Origin: Miltoncostaea marina | GTDB lineage: Bacteria > Actinomycetota > Thermoleophilia > Miltoncostaeales > Miltoncostaeaceae | Assembly: GCF_018141525.1 (NCBI RefSeq) | Contig: NZ_CP064655.1 | Coordinates: 1-64,000 of the forward strand | Direction: 5' to 3' | DNA: 64,000 nucleotides | Shown: positions 1-14,616 of the stretch, piece after piece | Numbering within the stretch: position 1 is the stretch's first letter | Layout: every line of letters begins with the position of its first letter | Translations under genes and position numbers: made by a program | The notes under the pieces: model-generated | Database searches by the model: none | What the model was told of the DNA's origin: nothing | What the model saw: the letters and a program-made list of their open reading frames with translations, nothing else

Positions 1-21
1 CCGCCGACCCCGGAGACCGGA

Positions 22-1464
22 ATGCCGTCCAACACCGCCCCGGCCCACGAACGCGACGCCGTCTGGAAGGAGGTGCGCGAGCGGCTCCGCTCGACCCTCA
101 ACGGCCAGGTGTACAAGTTCGCGTTCGGCGGGGCGCGGCCGGTGGTGCTGGCCGACGACCGGATCGTGCTCGCGGTCGAGACCGAGCTCCTGCGCCAGTG
201 GATCCGCCAACGCTACCTGCCGCTGCTGCGCGACGCGCTCTTCGAGGTGCGCGGCACCGACCTCGAGGTGGAGATCACCGTCGAGGACCGGCCGGCCGAC
301 GAGGTCGCGCCCGGGGACGGCGCCGCGCCCGGGGGCGGGCGCTCGTCGTCGCCGGGCCCGCCGCCGGCGCCCCGGCCGGCGACCGCCGACGCGCCGCCGC
401 CGCCGGCGCGGGTGGTGCCGCGCCGGCCGACCGGCCTGCAGCCGCGCTTCACGTTCGAGGCCTTCGTCCAGGGGCCGTCGAACCGCTTCGCGGCCGCGGC
501 CGCCCTCACGGTGGCCGAGCAGCCGGCGCGCGCCTACAACCCGTTCTTCATCTACGGCGGCGTCGGCCTCGGCAAGACGCACCTGCTGCACGCCATCGGC
601 CACTTCGTCGCCGCCAACCACCCCGAGCTGGCGGTGACCTACGTCTCGGTCGAGACGTTCACCAACGAGTTCATCAACGCGCTGCGCGACGGGGGCATCC
701 GCTCCTTCAAGGACCGCTACCGCAGCACGGACATCCTCCTGATCGACGACATCCAGTCGCTCCAGGGCCGCGAGCAGACGCAGGAGGAGTTCTTCCACAC
801 CTTCAACGCGCTGCACGACAGCGGCAAGCAGATCGTCATCTCGTCGGACCGGCCGCCGAAGGCGATCGCCACCCTCGAGGACCGGCTGCGCAGCCGGTTC
901 GAGATGGGCCTCATCACCGACGTGCAGCCGCCCGACATCGAGACCCGCATCGCGATCCTGCAGAAGCGGGTGCGGGCAGACGGATACGAGATCCACGACC
1001 CCGAGGTGCTCCAGTTCATCGCCGGCCGGGTCGCGACCAACGTGCGCGCGCTCGAGGGCGCGCTCACCCGGGTGGTGGCCCACGCCTCCATCTCCGGCCG
1101 GCGCATCAACGTGGAGCTCGCCCACGAGATCCTCGAGGACCTCTTCCCGGCCGACGAGGGGGTGCTGTCGATCGAGGTCATCCAGAGCGAGGTCTGCCGC
1201 TACTACGGGGTGACGCTCCAGGAGCTGACCGGCGACAAGCGCACCCGCCGCATCGTGGGCCCCCGCCAGGTGGCGATGTACCTCTCGCGCGAGCTCACCG
1301 ACGCGTCGCTGCCCGCCATCGGGCGCGCGTTCGGCGGTCGCGACCACACCACGGTGATGTACGCGGTCCAGAAGGTGGGCGACCAGATGACCGGCGAGGG
1401 CGAGGTGCTCACCGCGGTGCAGACCCTGACCTCCCGGCTGACCGGGAAGCGCCCCGAGGCCTGA
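22..1464 (+). CDS. dnaA: Chromosomal replication initiator protein DnaA
   Basis: Binds DnaA boxes at the origin and, in its ATP form, opens the duplex and recruits the replicative helicase. The 480-residue protein has the usual four parts: an N-terminal interaction domain (about 1-85), a Pro/Ala/Gly-rich linker (about 90-140), an AAA+ domain with Walker A GGVGLGKT near residue 178 and Walker B LLIDDIQ near 238, and a C-terminal DNA-binding domain carrying the signature GRDHTTVMYA near 438. Length and order match the family. The ATG at 22 is the first in-frame start visible; only 21 bases of upstream DNA are in the window, so its promoter and any rpmH neighbour cannot be seen. It heads the classical dnaA-dnaN-recF-gyrB-gyrA order. 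Confidence 0.98.
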   Translation: MPSNTAPAHERDAVWKEVRERLRSTLNGQVYKFAFGGARPVVLADDRIVLAVETELLRQWIRQRYLPLLRDALFEVRGTDLEVEITVEDRPADEVAPGDGAAPGGGRSSSPGPPPAPRPATADAPPPPARVVPRRPTGLQPRFTFEAFVQGPSNRFAAAAALTVAEQPARAYNPFFIYGGVGLGKTHLLHAIGHFVAANHPELAVTYVSVETFTNEFINALRDGGIRSFKDRYRSTDILLIDDIQSLQGREQTQEEFFHTFNALHDSGKQIVISSDRPPKAIATLEDRLRSRFEMGLITDVQPPDIETRIAILQKRVRADGYEIHDPEVLQFIAGRVATNVRALEGALTRVVAHASISGRRINVELAHEILEDLFPADEGVLSIEVIQSEVCRYYGVTLQELTGDKRTRRIVGPRQVAMYLSRELTDASLPAIGRAFGGRDHTTVMYAVQKVGDQMTGEGEVLTAVQTLTSRLTGKRPEA

Positions 1465-1529
1465 CGGTGGAGGGGACCGGGGACGGGCGGCGCCGCGCCT
1501 CCCCACGCTCCACCGCCGCGCCCGTCCCC
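1465..1529 (+). terminator. Two interleaved inverted repeats just after dnaA
   Basis: Immediately after the dnaA stop, CGGTGGAG (1465-1472) is complementary to CTCCACCG (1508-1515), and GGGGACGGGCG (1479-1489) is complementary to CGCCCGTCCCC (1519-1529). The two stems interleave, so they are mutually exclusive in RNA or form a pseudoknot. No T-run follows. A transcription terminator is the simplest reading; an origin-associated structure is the alternative. Confidence 0.5.
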
Positions 1530-1766
1530 GCCCGACGGCCTGGGGACGGCTGGGGAGGCAGGGGGCCCCGGCGCGCGGTCCGCCCACGGGCGGGCGCACA
1601 GGGCGTTCGCCCCCGTATGCAGGCACGACGTAGACCATCCACCCAGTCGACAGGGCCTATGACCACTACGACCGAGAAGCGCTCTTTCCTTGTGTACCCA
1701 TGGGAGCCGCGCCCCACGCGGTGGATGACGGGCGGCGGGGCGGCTGCGGGCGTCCCCGCCAGCCGG
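1530..1766. other. dnaA-dnaN intergenic region, candidate oriC
   Basis: This spacer holds no gene. In many Actinomycetota the origin lies between dnaA and dnaN, and the most AT-rich stretch here (about 1615-1700) would suit that. I found no clear DnaA box. The nearest match to TGTGGATAA is GGTGGATGA near 1720 (7 of 9), and the match near 1624 is only 6 of 9. The origin may instead lie upstream of dnaA, outside the window. Confidence 0.3.
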
Positions 1767-1772
1767 TAGGGT
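1767..1772 (+). promoter_or_regulatory. Candidate -10 box for a leaderless dnaN mRNA
   Basis: TAGGGT ends six bases before the dnaN GTG, so transcription would start at or next to the start codon. No ribosome-binding site precedes the GTG, which fits a leaderless message. Confidence 0.5.
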
Positions 1773-1778
1773 CGCCCG

Positions 1779-2879
1779 GTGCGCCTCGTCTCGCCGAAGG
1801 AGGAGCTCGCGGGCAAGCTGGCGGTCGCCGGCCGCGCCGCCTCCGCCAAGAGCACCATCCAGATCCTCTCCCACGTGCTGCTGCGCGCCGAGGACGGCCG
1901 CTGCGAGCTGGCGGCGACCGACATGGAGTTGTCGCTGCGGGTGCCGCTGGAGGCCTCGCTCGAGTCGCCCGGCGCCGTGGTGCTGCCGCGCCTGACCGGC
2001 GACATCGTGCGGACCATGGCCGACGGGCCGGTGACGCTCGAGCACCGCACCGGGGAGGGGATCGTCTCCCTGACCGGTGGCGGCTCGTCGTTCACGCTCA
2101 ACTGCCTCCAGGCGAGCGACTTCCCGGAGCTGCCCGCCGACGAGGGCGCCGGCCTGTCGATGCCGGCCGCCGTGCTGGTGGAGGCGATCGACCGGGTGGC
2201 GCGCGCCGCCTCGCGCGACGAGACGCGCCCGGTGCTGACCGGCGTGCTCGTGCGGCTCGGCCCCGACGGCCTCACGATGGTCGCCACCGACTCGTACCGC
2301 CTCGCGGTGCGGCAGGCCCCGCTCGAGTCGCCGCCCGCCGACACGCGCGAGGCGATCGTGCCGGCGCGCGCGCTCAGCGAGGTGTCCCGCCTGGTCGGGG
2401 TGGCGAAGGCCGACGCCGTCGAGGTCGTGCTGGGCGAGAGCCAGGCCCTCTTCCGCATCGGCGACGTGCGCCTGACCAGCCGCATCATCGAGGGCCAGTT
2501 CCCGGACCACCGCCAGCTCGTGCCGGACACCTTCGAGCACGACGTCGCCTTCGACCGCGGCGAGCTGCTCGGCGTGCTGACGCGCATCGGCGTGCTGGCT
2601 CAGCGCAACACGCCGGTCAGGCTGGCGTTCGAGGACGGCTCGGTCACGATCTCGGCCACGAGCGACCAGGTCGGCGAGGGCCGCGAGTCGCTGCCGGCGG
2701 CGTTCTCCGGCGACCCCCTCGAGATCGGCTTCAACGTGGAGTTCCTGCGCGCGGGCGTGGAGAGCGTGGACGGCGACGAGGTGCGGCTCGGCCTCATCAG
2801 CCCGCTGCGGCCGGGCCTGCTGCGCGGGGCGGAGGATGACTACCGCTACCTCCTCATGCCGATCCGGCTCAACGCCTGA
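1779..2879 (+). CDS. dnaN: DNA polymerase III beta subunit (sliding clamp)
   Basis: The clamp encircles DNA as a homodimer and tethers polymerase and other repair proteins. The 366-residue product has the expected length for three clamp folds of about 120 residues each. It shows typical beta-clamp stretches such as RLTGDIVRT, VATDSYRLA near the middle and a C-terminal YRYLLMPIRL ending, which forms part of the partner-binding pocket. The GTG at 1779 is chosen because the protein aligns from its first residue and a TANNNT box lies six bases upstream. recF follows directly, as in most bacteria. Confidence 0.97.
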   Translation: MRLVSPKEELAGKLAVAGRAASAKSTIQILSHVLLRAEDGRCELAATDMELSLRVPLEASLESPGAVVLPRLTGDIVRTMADGPVTLEHRTGEGIVSLTGGGSSFTLNCLQASDFPELPADEGAGLSMPAAVLVEAIDRVARAASRDETRPVLTGVLVRLGPDGLTMVATDSYRLAVRQAPLESPPADTREAIVPARALSEVSRLVGVAKADAVEVVLGESQALFRIGDVRLTSRIIEGQFPDHRQLVPDTFEHDVAFDRGELLGVLTRIGVLAQRNTPVRLAFEDGSVTISATSDQVGEGRESLPAAFSGDPLEIGFNVEFLRAGVESVDGDEVRLGLISPLRPGLLRGAEDDYRYLLMPIRLNA

Positions 2880-4004
2880 GGCCACGGCCGGCCGCCCCGC
2901 CTGGGCGGCGCGGCGCCTGGAGGTCGCCGACCTCCGCCCCTGGCGCCGGGCGGCGCTCGACCTCCCCGCCGGGCTGGTGCTGCTGACCGGCCCGAACGGC
3001 GCCGGCAAGACGTCGCTCGTGGAGGCGATCGTGCTCGGCTGCCTGGGCGTCTCGCCGCGCACGGCGCGCGAGGCCGAGGCCGTGCGACGCGGCGCGCCGG
3101 CGCTGCACGTGGCCCTGGAGCTCGACGGCCCGGCCGGGCTGCACCGGCGCGAGATCGGCTTCGCGGCCGGCCGCGGCCGGCGGCTGCGCCTGGACGGCGA
3201 GCCCGTCCGCCGGCTGGCGGACTGGCGGGCCCGCGCGGTGCTGGTCTTCCTGCCCGACGAGCTGCGCGCGGTGAAGGGGCCGCCCGCCGCCCGCCGGCGC
3301 GCGCTGGACCGGGTGCTCGAGGCCGCCAGCCCGGGGTTCGCCGACGACCTGGCCGGCTACCAGCACGCGCTCGCGCAGCGCAACGCCCTGCTGCGCCGGG
3401 TGCGGGCCGGCGAGGCCTCGCGCGCCTCGCTGCCCGCCTGGGAGGCCCCGATGGCCCGGCTCGGTGCCCGGGTGGCGGCGGCCCGCCGCGCCGGGTGGCG
3501 GCGCTCGCCGGCCCGTTCGCCGGCTGGCTGGAGCGGCTCGGCGGCGGCGACGCCGGGCTCCTGCGCCTCGAGGCCTCGCCCGCCGAGCTGGCCGAGGTGC
3601 CCGACGACGACCTCGAGGCGGCCCTGGCCGGGTCGCTGGCCGCGCGCCGCGAGCGCGAGGTCGCCGCCGCGGGCACCTTCGCCGGCCCGCACCGCGACGA
3701 CCTGCTGATCGGGGCGGGACCCGCGGACCTGCGCCGCGAGGGCAGCCAGGGCGAGCAGCGCACGGCGGCGCTGGCCCTGCTGCTGGCGGCCCGCGACCAC
3801 CTGCGCGAGCGCGCCGCCCGGCCGATCCTGCTGCTGGACGACGTGCTGAGCGAGCTCGACCCGGTGCGCCGGCGGCTGCTGCTGGAGGCGGTGCGGGACG
3901 GCGGCCAGACGATCGTGACCACCGCCGACCCGGCGGCGGCCGACGCGCTCGACCAGCCCCCGGACGCCCTGGTGCGCATCGAGGCGGGGACCGTCCGTGG
4001 CTGA
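2836..4004 (+). pseudogene. recF: RecF recombination/repair ATPase, frameshifted
   Basis: RecF is an SMC-like ATPase that helps load RecA at gaps and restarts replication. The first part carries Walker A TGPNGAGKTS. The second part, in a different frame, carries the RecF signature SQGEQRTAAL, Walker B ILLLDDVLSELD and the end of the protein. The frame breaks at the GGG run at 3493-3495: one extra G restores a continuous reading (RRAGVAALAGPF) through to 4004. Either a base was lost in the assembly or the gene is disrupted. The start is also unclear: the only canonical in-frame start is ATG 2836, 44 bases inside dnaN, while family alignment suggests a start near CTG 2917, which would give about 362 residues, a normal RecF length. 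Confidence 0.85.
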
Positions 4005-4506
4005 GCGGCCGCGCCGTCGCCGTCGCCGCAAGGATCCGCTCAGCGCCGCCGACGTCGTGCGCCGGTACCGGCGCGGGCCGGCCGCCGGCGCGGGACCGGG
4101 CCCGGCGGGCGCGGCAGCCGCCGCCTGGGCCGAAGTGGTGGGCGCCGCCGCCGCGGCCCACAGCGCCCCCGTGCGCCGCAGCCGGGCCGGCGTGCTGACG
4201 GTGGCCTGCTCGAGCGCGGCCTGGGCCCACGAGCTCACCGCGCGCCGCGAGGAGCTGACCGCGCGGCTGGCGGCGACGTGCCCGGAGGCCGGGGTCGCGG
4301 GGCTGCGGTTCGCCGTCGCCGACCACGTGCCGGGGGCCGCCCCGCCCCCGCCCGCGCCGCCCACGCCGCCGCCCCCGCCGACCGCCGGCGACCGCGCCCA
4401 CGGGACCGTGGCGGCGGCGGGCGTGGAGGACCCCCGGCTGCGCGAGCTCGTGGCCCGCGCGGCGGCCGCCGCCGCCCGGCGCAGAAGGGCCGCCGAACAC
4501 GACTGA
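3997..4506 (+). CDS. DciA-like DUF721 protein
   Basis: Members of the DUF721/DciA family load the replicative helicase in bacteria lacking DnaC or DnaI. The 169-residue product begins with a basic Arg-rich stretch, then the conserved core (about 14-110) with SAADVVRRY and the typical W-x-x-VVG and SSAAWAHEL elements. A Pro-rich linker (about 112-125) and an Ala/Arg-rich tail follow. The GTG at 3997 overlaps the end of recF by eight bases, implying translational coupling, and the position between recF and gyrB is the standard one for this family in Actinomycetota. Confidence 0.85.
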   Translation: MAERPRRRRRRKDPLSAADVVRRYRRGPAAGAGPGPAGAAAAAWAEVVGAAAAAHSAPVRRSRAGVLTVACSSAAWAHELTARREELTARLAATCPEAGVAGLRFAVADHVPGAAPPPPAPPTPPPPPTAGDRAHGTVAAAGVEDPRLRELVARAAAAAARRRRAAEHD

Positions 4507-4556
4507 TTTCCCTGCAAAGCGCGCAGATCGGAGGGCGTTCCGGCCTCTGGGGGTGC

Positions 4557-4562
4557 TAGACT
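4557..4562 (+). promoter_or_regulatory. Candidate -10 box for gyrB
   Basis: TAGACT lies in the short gap after the DUF721 gene. Initiation about seven bases downstream would give a leader of some 23 bases that contains a strong ribosome-binding site, unlike the leaderless genes elsewhere in the window. Confidence 0.45.
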
Positions 4563-4579
4563 TCCTCGAATCCCCGTAG

Positions 4580-7009
<2,430 letters not shown>

Positions 7010-7021
7010 GAGCCGCGACTA

Positions 7022-9568
<2,547 letters not shown>

Positions 9569-9569
9569 C

Positions 9570-11540
9570 GTGGCCGAGGCCGCCCCGCCCGCCCCGCGCC
9601 GCGGCGCCTCCCCGGGGGAGCGCCGCGGGCCGCAGTGGCGGGTGGAGGGGGCCGACCCGCCGGAGCCGCCGGCGCGCGCGGGGCCGATGGGCCGCATGCC
9701 CGGCGGGATGCGCTTCTGGTGGATCCTGCTCGCGCTCTTCGCGCTCAACTGGTTCATCGTCTCGCAGTTCCCGGGCGAGCCGGAGCGGCTCGACGTGCCG
9801 TACACGCTCTTCCGGGAGCAGGTGACCGCCGGCAACGTCGCCGAGGTCACCTCGCGCGGCGACACCATCCAGGGCGTCTTCAAGCGCGAGGTGACGTACC
9901 CGCAGGGCTCCGACTCCTCGGACACCGAGTTCGCGACCGAGCGGCCGGCGTTCGCCGACGACGAGCTGATGCAGCTGCTCATCGACCGCGACGTCGAGGT
10001 CAACGCGCGGCCGGTCGAGGAGGGCCGCTCGCTGCTGTGGACCCTGCTGCTGTCGTTCGGCCCGGTCATCCTGATCGTGGCGCTGTTCGTGTGGCTCATG
10101 CGCCGCGCGGCCGGCGGGGCGGGCGGCGCGCTGTCCGGGCTCGGCCGCTCCCGGGCCAAGCGCTACGACGCCACGGCCCAGCGGGTCACCTTCGAGGACG
10201 TCGCGGGCATCGACGAGGCCGAGGACGAGCTCGTCGAGATCGTCGACTTCCTGAAGAACCCCGACCGCTACCGGCGCCTCGGGGCCGGCATCCCCCGCGG
10301 CGTGCTGCTCTCGGGCCCGCCCGGCACCGGCAAGACGCTGCTCGCCCGCGCGGTCGCCGGCGAGGCCGACGTGCCGTTCTTCTCGCTGTCGGCCTCCGAG
10401 TTCGTCGAGATGATCGTGGGCGTCGGCGCCAGCCGGGTGCGCGACCTGTTCGCCCAGGCGAAGGCGGCCGCCCCGGCGATCATCTTCATCGACGAGCTCG
10501 ACGCGATCGGCAGGGCGCGCGGCGGGTCGGCGTCGATCGGCGGCAACGACGAGCGCGAGCAGACGCTCAACCAGATCCTCACCGAGATGGACGGCTTCAG
10601 CGGCTCGGAGGGCGTCATCGTGCTCGCCGCCACCAACCGCGCCGAGATCCTCGACCAGGCCCTGCTGCGGCCGGGCCGCTTCGACCGCCGGGTGGTGGTC
10701 AACCCGCCCGACCGCGACGGCCGGGCCGCCATCCTGCGCGTGCACCTGCGCGGCGTGCCGCTGGCCGACGACGTCAGCGTGGAGCAGCTGGCCCAGTCGA
10801 CGCCGGGGATGGTCGGCGCCGACCTGCGCAACCTGATCAACGAGGCGGCGCTCACCGCGGCCCGGCGCGAGCACGAGCGGGTGCGGGCCGGCGACTTCAC
10901 CGACGCCCTCGAGCGCATCGTGCTGGGCGCCGAGCGGCGGATCATGATCTCCCCCGCCGAGCGCGAGCGCACGGCCTACCACGAGAGCGGCCACGCGCTG
11001 CTCGGCATGCTGCAGCCCGGCGCCGACCCGGTGCGCAAGATCTCGATCGTGCCCCGGGGCCGGGCGCTCGGCGTGACCTTCCAGGCGCCCGACGCCGACC
11101 GCTACGGCTACGGCGCCGAGTACCTGCGGGGGCGCATCATCGGCGCCCTCGGGGGGCGCGCCGCTGAGCGCGTCGTGTTCGGCGACATCACCACCGGGGC
11201 CGAGTCCGACCTCGAGCAGGTCACCAACATCGCCCGCCGCATGGTGGGCCGCTGGGGCATGTCGGAGGCGGTCGGGCCGGTGTCGGTGCTGCCGGGCCCC
11301 GACGACCAGCCCATGCTGTTCCCGGGCTCGCCCGGCACGGTGTCGCCCCGCACCCAGGAGCTGATCGACGCGGAGGTGCGCCGCATCGTGGAGGAGTGCG
11401 AGGACGAGGCCGTGCGCCAGCTCGTGGAGCACCGCGACCGCCTGGAGGCGCTGGCCCGGGCGCTGCTCGAGCGCGAGACGCTCGACGAGGCCGACGCCTA
11501 CGCGGTGGCCGGGATCACCCGGCCGGTCGCCCCGGGCTGA
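9570..11540 (+). CDS. ftsH: ATP-dependent zinc metalloprotease FtsH
   Basis: Membrane-anchored hexameric AAA+ protease that degrades misfolded and regulatory membrane and cytosolic proteins. The 656-residue product has a Pro/Arg-rich cytoplasmic head, a first membrane segment (about 49-67), an extracytoplasmic domain, a second segment (about 153-177), an AAA+ module with Walker A GPPGTGKT near 249, and the zinc site HESGH near 471. It starts at GTG one base after gyrA and is probably in the same transcript. Linkage of ftsH to gyrase genes is unusual; it more often sits near tilS-hpt or folE-folP. Confidence 0.95.
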   Translation: MAEAAPPAPRRGASPGERRGPQWRVEGADPPEPPARAGPMGRMPGGMRFWWILLALFALNWFIVSQFPGEPERLDVPYTLFREQVTAGNVAEVTSRGDTIQGVFKREVTYPQGSDSSDTEFATERPAFADDELMQLLIDRDVEVNARPVEEGRSLLWTLLLSFGPVILIVALFVWLMRRAAGGAGGALSGLGRSRAKRYDATAQRVTFEDVAGIDEAEDELVEIVDFLKNPDRYRRLGAGIPRGVLLSGPPGTGKTLLARAVAGEADVPFFSLSASEFVEMIVGVGASRVRDLFAQAKAAAPAIIFIDELDAIGRARGGSASIGGNDEREQTLNQILTEMDGFSGSEGVIVLAATNRAEILDQALLRPGRFDRRVVVNPPDRDGRAAILRVHLRGVPLADDVSVEQLAQSTPGMVGADLRNLINEAALTAARREHERVRAGDFTDALERIVLGAERRIMISPAERERTAYHESGHALLGMLQPGADPVRKISIVPRGRALGVTFQAPDADRYGYGAEYLRGRIIGALGGRAAERVVFGDITTGAESDLEQVTNIARRMVGRWGMSEAVGPVSVLPGPDDQPMLFPGSPGTVSPRTQELIDAEVRRIVEECEDEAVRQLVEHRDRLEALARALLERETLDEADAYAVAGITRPVAPG

Positions 11541-11552
11541 CCCCGGCGGGCG

Positions 11553-12419
11553 TCAGGAGGCCTTGCGGGCCTCCTCGGCGCCCTCGGCCGCCTCGCCGGG
11601 GTCGCCGTCGCCCTCCCCGGCCGCGTCGCCGCCGCCCGCCGACGCGCCGCTCGCCTCGAGGCTGGCCTTGAGGGCGGCCATCAGGTCGATCACCGGCGCG
11701 GGCTGCTCCGCCTGCTCGGGCGCCGCCAGCTCCTGGCCGGCCGCCTTGGCCTGCAGGTAGTCGAGCAGCGCCGCGCGCGTCTCGTTGGGGTACTCCTCGG
11801 GCGCGAACGGCTTCGTGAGCCCGGCGACGAGCTGCTGGGCCATGCCGAGCTCCTCGTCGGAGACGTCCACGCCCTGCAGGCGGTCGCGGATCTCGCGCTG
11901 CTCGCGCACGCGCACGTCCTCGGGGTAGTAGAGCGTCTGCAGCGCGAGCATGCCGTCGGCCGCGCGCAGCAGCACCAGGTGCTCCTTCGTGGAGAGCACG
12001 AAGCGCCCGACCGCCGCGCGGCCCGACTCCTCCATCGCCCGGGTCAGCAGCGCGTACGGGCGCTCGGCGCGCTCCTGGGGCTCGAGCCAGTAGGCCTTCT
12101 CGAAGTAGACCGGGTCGACCTCGGCGATGTCGACGAACTGGAGGATGCGGATCGTCTTCTCCTGCTGGGCGGCGAAGCGCTCGAGCTCCTCGTCCTCCAC
12201 CGGCAGGTACTGGCCCTTCGACACCTCCCAGCCCTTGACCGTGTCGTCGGGGCCCACCTCGGCGTCGCGGGCGGGGTCCCAGCGCTTCTGCTTGACCGGC
12301 TGGTTGGTCGCGCGCGACAGCGTCCGGAAGCTGACGTCGTTGCGCTGCTGGGCGAGCCCGACCGACACCGGGATCGTGACCAGCCCGAACGAGATGAAGC
12401 CGTTCCAGATCGCGCGCAT
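11553..12419 (-). CDS. ku: Ku protein of bacterial non-homologous end joining
   Basis: The homodimeric Ku ring binds broken DNA ends and recruits LigD. The 288-residue protein opens with MRAIWNGFISFGLVTIPV, the highly conserved start of bacterial Ku, and carries the core beta-barrel to about residue 215. It ends in an acidic, Gly/Ala-rich tail. The ATG at 12419 is preceded by a G-rich ribosome-binding site. No ligD lies in the window. The gene faces ftsH and shares a direction with the slipin and NfeD genes upstream, though a 31-base gap separates them. Confidence 0.95.
   Translation of the reverse strand: MRAIWNGFISFGLVTIPVSVGLAQQRNDVSFRTLSRATNQPVKQKRWDPARDAEVGPDDTVKGWEVSKGQYLPVEDEELERFAAQQEKTIRILQFVDIAEVDPVYFEKAYWLEPQERAERPYALLTRAMEESGRAAVGRFVLSTKEHLVLLRAADGMLALQTLYYPEDVRVREQREIRDRLQGVDVSDEELGMAQQLVAGLTKPFAPEEYPNETRAALLDYLQAKAAGQELAAPEQAEQPAPVIDLMAALKASLEASGASAGGGDAAGEGDGDPGEAAEGAEEARKAS
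11555..11575 (+). terminator. Hairpin between convergent ftsH and Ku genes
   Basis: AGGAGGCC (11555-11562) pairs with GGCCTCCT (11568-11575) around a five-base loop, 14 bases after the ftsH stop. It overlaps the last codons of the convergent Ku gene. No T-run follows. Confidence 0.4.
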
Positions 12420-12450
12420 CGGTTCCCCCCGTTCCCCGTCCGCCGGCGGC

Positions 12451-13245
12451 CTAGACCCCCGCCGAGCCGGCGCCGTTGCCGGAGCCGCTCCGACCCGCGG
12501 CCCCCGAGAACATGTCCAGCATCTCCATCGGGAACGGCAGGATCAACGTGGTGGTGCGCTCGTTGGTGCCGATCTCGTTCATCGTCTGCAGGTAGCGCAG
12601 CTGCAGGGCGCCGGCGCTGCTGCTGATCACGGCGGCGGCCTGGGAGAGCTTCTCCGAGGCCTCGAACTCGCCGTCGGCGGCGATGATCTTGGCGCGCCGC
12701 TCGCGCTCGGCCTCGGCCTGGCGGGCGAGCGCCCGCTGCATCTGCTGGGGCAGCTCGACGTCCTTCACCTCGACCACCGACACCTTCACGCCCCAGGGGT
12801 GGGTCTGCTCGTCGATGATCGTCTGCAGGCGGTCGTTGATCTGGTCGCGCTCGGAGAGGAGCTGGTCGAGGTCGACCTGGCCCAGCACGCTGCGCAGCGT
12901 GGTCTGGGCGATCTGGGAGGTGGCGACGAGGTAGTTCTCCACCTGCACGATCGCCTTCGACGCGTCCACCACGCGGAAGTAGGCCACCGCGTTGACCTTC
13001 ACGGTGACGTTGTCCTTCGTGATCACCTCCTGCGGCGGCACGTTGAGCGTGATCGTGCGCAGGTCGACCTTCACGGCCTTGTCGATGAACGGGATCAGGA
13101 TGAAGAGTCCCGGGCCTTTGATCCCGATCAGCCGGCCCAGGCGGAAGACCACGCCGCGCTCGTACTCGCGCGCGACCTTCACGGCCGAGAACAGGAACAG
13201 CAGGCCGATGATCAGGATCACGATCACTGCATAGGCAGCGGCCAC
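12451..13245 (-). CDS. Slipin/stomatin-family SPFH membrane protein
   Basis: SPFH proteins form oligomeric membrane scaffolds and, as slipins, are partners of NfeD proteases. The 264-residue product has an N-terminal membrane helix (about 4-22), the SPFH domain starting with [15 protein letters not shown], and a C-terminal coiled-coil-prone region with [17 protein letters not shown]. The tail is Gly/Ser-rich. The GTG at 13245 lies five bases after the NfeD stop and follows GAGAGGGG, so the two genes are cotranscribed, which is the typical pairing. Confidence 0.93.
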   Translation of the reverse strand: MAAAYAVIVILIIGLLFLFSAVKVAREYERGVVFRLGRLIGIKGPGLFILIPFIDKAVKVDLRTITLNVPPQEVITKDNVTVKVNAVAYFRVVDASKAIVQVENYLVATSQIAQTTLRSVLGQVDLDQLLSERDQINDRLQTIIDEQTHPWGVKVSVVEVKDVELPQQMQRALARQAEAERERRAKIIAADGEFEASEKLSQAAAVISSSAGALQLRYLQTMNEIGTNERTTTLILPFPMEMLDMFSGAAGRSGSGNGAGSAGV

Positions 13246-13249
13246 GCGA

Positions 13250-14536
13250 TCACCCCTCTCCGGGTTCGACGGTCACGGTCAGGTCGTCCGGCTGGATGCT
13301 AACGACCCGCACGGGCGCGCCCGCCGGCAGCCGTGAGCCGTCGGCCGTCCGCGCGCTCCAGATCTCGCCGTTCACGCTCACGCGGCCCCCGTCCGGGCCG
13401 ATCGCACCACGCGCCACGCCCATCTCGCCCACCAGCTCCGCCCCGCCCGTGGCGGCCGGCCGGCGCCGGGCCCGCAGCACCAGCCGGGCCGCGCCGAGGA
13501 AGCCCGCCCCCACCACGGCCGCCATCAGGCCGACGATCCACGGCGACGAGACGAGCGCCGGGTCGTCGGAGTCGAACAGGAACGCCCCGCCCAGGCCCAG
13601 GGCCACGACCCCGCCGGCGGCGAGCGCGCCGAACCCGCCGACCTGGGTCTCGGCCACGAACAGGCCGACGCCGAGCGCGATGAGGGCGATGCCGACCCAG
13701 TCGACCGGCAGCACGGTCAGGCCGGCCAGCGCCAGCAGCAGGCTGATCGCGCCCACCACGCCGGGCACGATCGCGCCCGGGTTGTAGAGCTCGAAGCCGA
13801 TCCCGGCCAGGCCCAGCAGCAGCAGCAGGAACACCAGGTTGGGGTCGATCAGCGCCTCGAGCAGGCGCAGGTGCCACGGCATCGACTCGGCCTCCACGGG
13901 CGCGCCCGCCGTGCGGATCGGCCCGTCCGGTCCCGGCCGGCCGTCGAGCCAGGCGACGAACGAGCCGAGGTCCGGCTGCACGGTCTCGGCCACCTCGCGC
14001 TCGAGCGCCTCGCGCGCGGTCAGGTTGAGTGCGTCCACCACCATCGCGCGGAACGGCGCCGGGTCGCGCCCGCGGGCCTCGGCGAGCGCCGCGATGGAGG
14101 CCGCCGCGTCGTTGCGCACCTTCGCGTCGAGGTCCTCCCCGCCGCTGCCGATCGGCGTGGCGGAGCCGATGTTGGTGCCCGGCGCCATGCCCAGGTGGGC
14201 GGCGGCGGCGCTGATGAAGGCGCCCGCCGAGCCCGCGCGCGACCCCGCCGGACCCACCCAGACGGCCACCGGCAGCGGCGAGCGCTCCATCGCCGCCACG
14301 ATGTCGCGCATCGACGACACCAGGCCGCCCGGGGTGTCCATGCGGATCACCACGGCGGCGGCGCCGTCGTCGCGCGCCGCGTCCAGGCGGTCTTCCACCC
14401 AGCGCGCCGAGACGGGGTCGATGCCCCCGTCCAGCTCGATCACCCGCACGGGCGCCGGCGTGTCCTGCGCCACGGCCCCGTGCGCGGCCGCGAGGAGGGC
14501 GACGAGCGCGGCGAGGAGGGCGAGGGCGGGGCGCAT
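13250..14536 (-). CDS. NfeD-family membrane serine protease
   Basis: Long-form NfeD proteins couple a ClpP-class serine protease to membrane helices and an OB-fold C-terminus and cleave near slipin partners. The 428-residue protein has a signal peptide (cleavage near AVAQ, residue 24) and an extracytoplasmic protease domain with the likely nucleophile S103 in AGSAGAF. It then has a cluster of four or five membrane helices (about 215-340) and a soluble OB-like domain at the end. ATG 14536 is divergent from fabZ; the intergenic 80 bases hold a TANNNT box for each direction. Confidence 0.92.
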   Translation of the reverse strand: MRPALALLAALVALLAAAHGAVAQDTPAPVRVIELDGGIDPVSARWVEDRLDAARDDGAAAVVIRMDTPGGLVSSMRDIVAAMERSPLPVAVWVGPAGSRAGSAGAFISAAAAHLGMAPGTNIGSATPIGSGGEDLDAKVRNDAAASIAALAEARGRDPAPFRAMVVDALNLTAREALEREVAETVQPDLGSFVAWLDGRPGPDGPIRTAGAPVEAESMPWHLRLLEALIDPNLVFLLLLLGLAGIGFELYNPGAIVPGVVGAISLLLALAGLTVLPVDWVGIALIALGVGLFVAETQVGGFGALAAGGVVALGLGGAFLFDSDDPALVSSPWIVGLMAAVVGAGFLGAARLVLRARRRPAATGGAELVGEMGVARGAIGPDGGRVSVNGEIWSARTADGSRLPAGAPVRVVSIQPDDLTVTVEPGEG

Positions 14537-14548
14537 GCCGGTGCGGCG

Positions 14549-14554
14549 ACGATA
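14549..14554 (-). promoter_or_regulatory. Candidate -10 box for the nfeD-slipin unit
   Basis: TATCGT on the minus strand ends 12 bases before the ATG, so the leader would be only a few bases long. Confidence 0.4.
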
Positions 14555-14600
14555 GCAGCGGCCCGGCCGCCCGCCGGGATCCGCGCGGGCGGCGATGGGC

Positions 14601-14606
14601 TACGAT
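14601..14606 (+). promoter_or_regulatory. Candidate -10 box for the fab-acc operon
   Basis: TACGAT ends ten bases before the fabZ GTG, giving a nearly leaderless start for the whole fatty-acid block. No ribosome-binding site precedes the GTG. Confidence 0.45.
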
Positions 14607-14616
14607 CCCGCCGACC

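Noticed and set aside
3490-3500. Programmed -1 frameshift in recF
   Set aside because: No slippery heptamer or clear downstream stem is visible and RecF is not known to need one; lost base in a G run is simpler.
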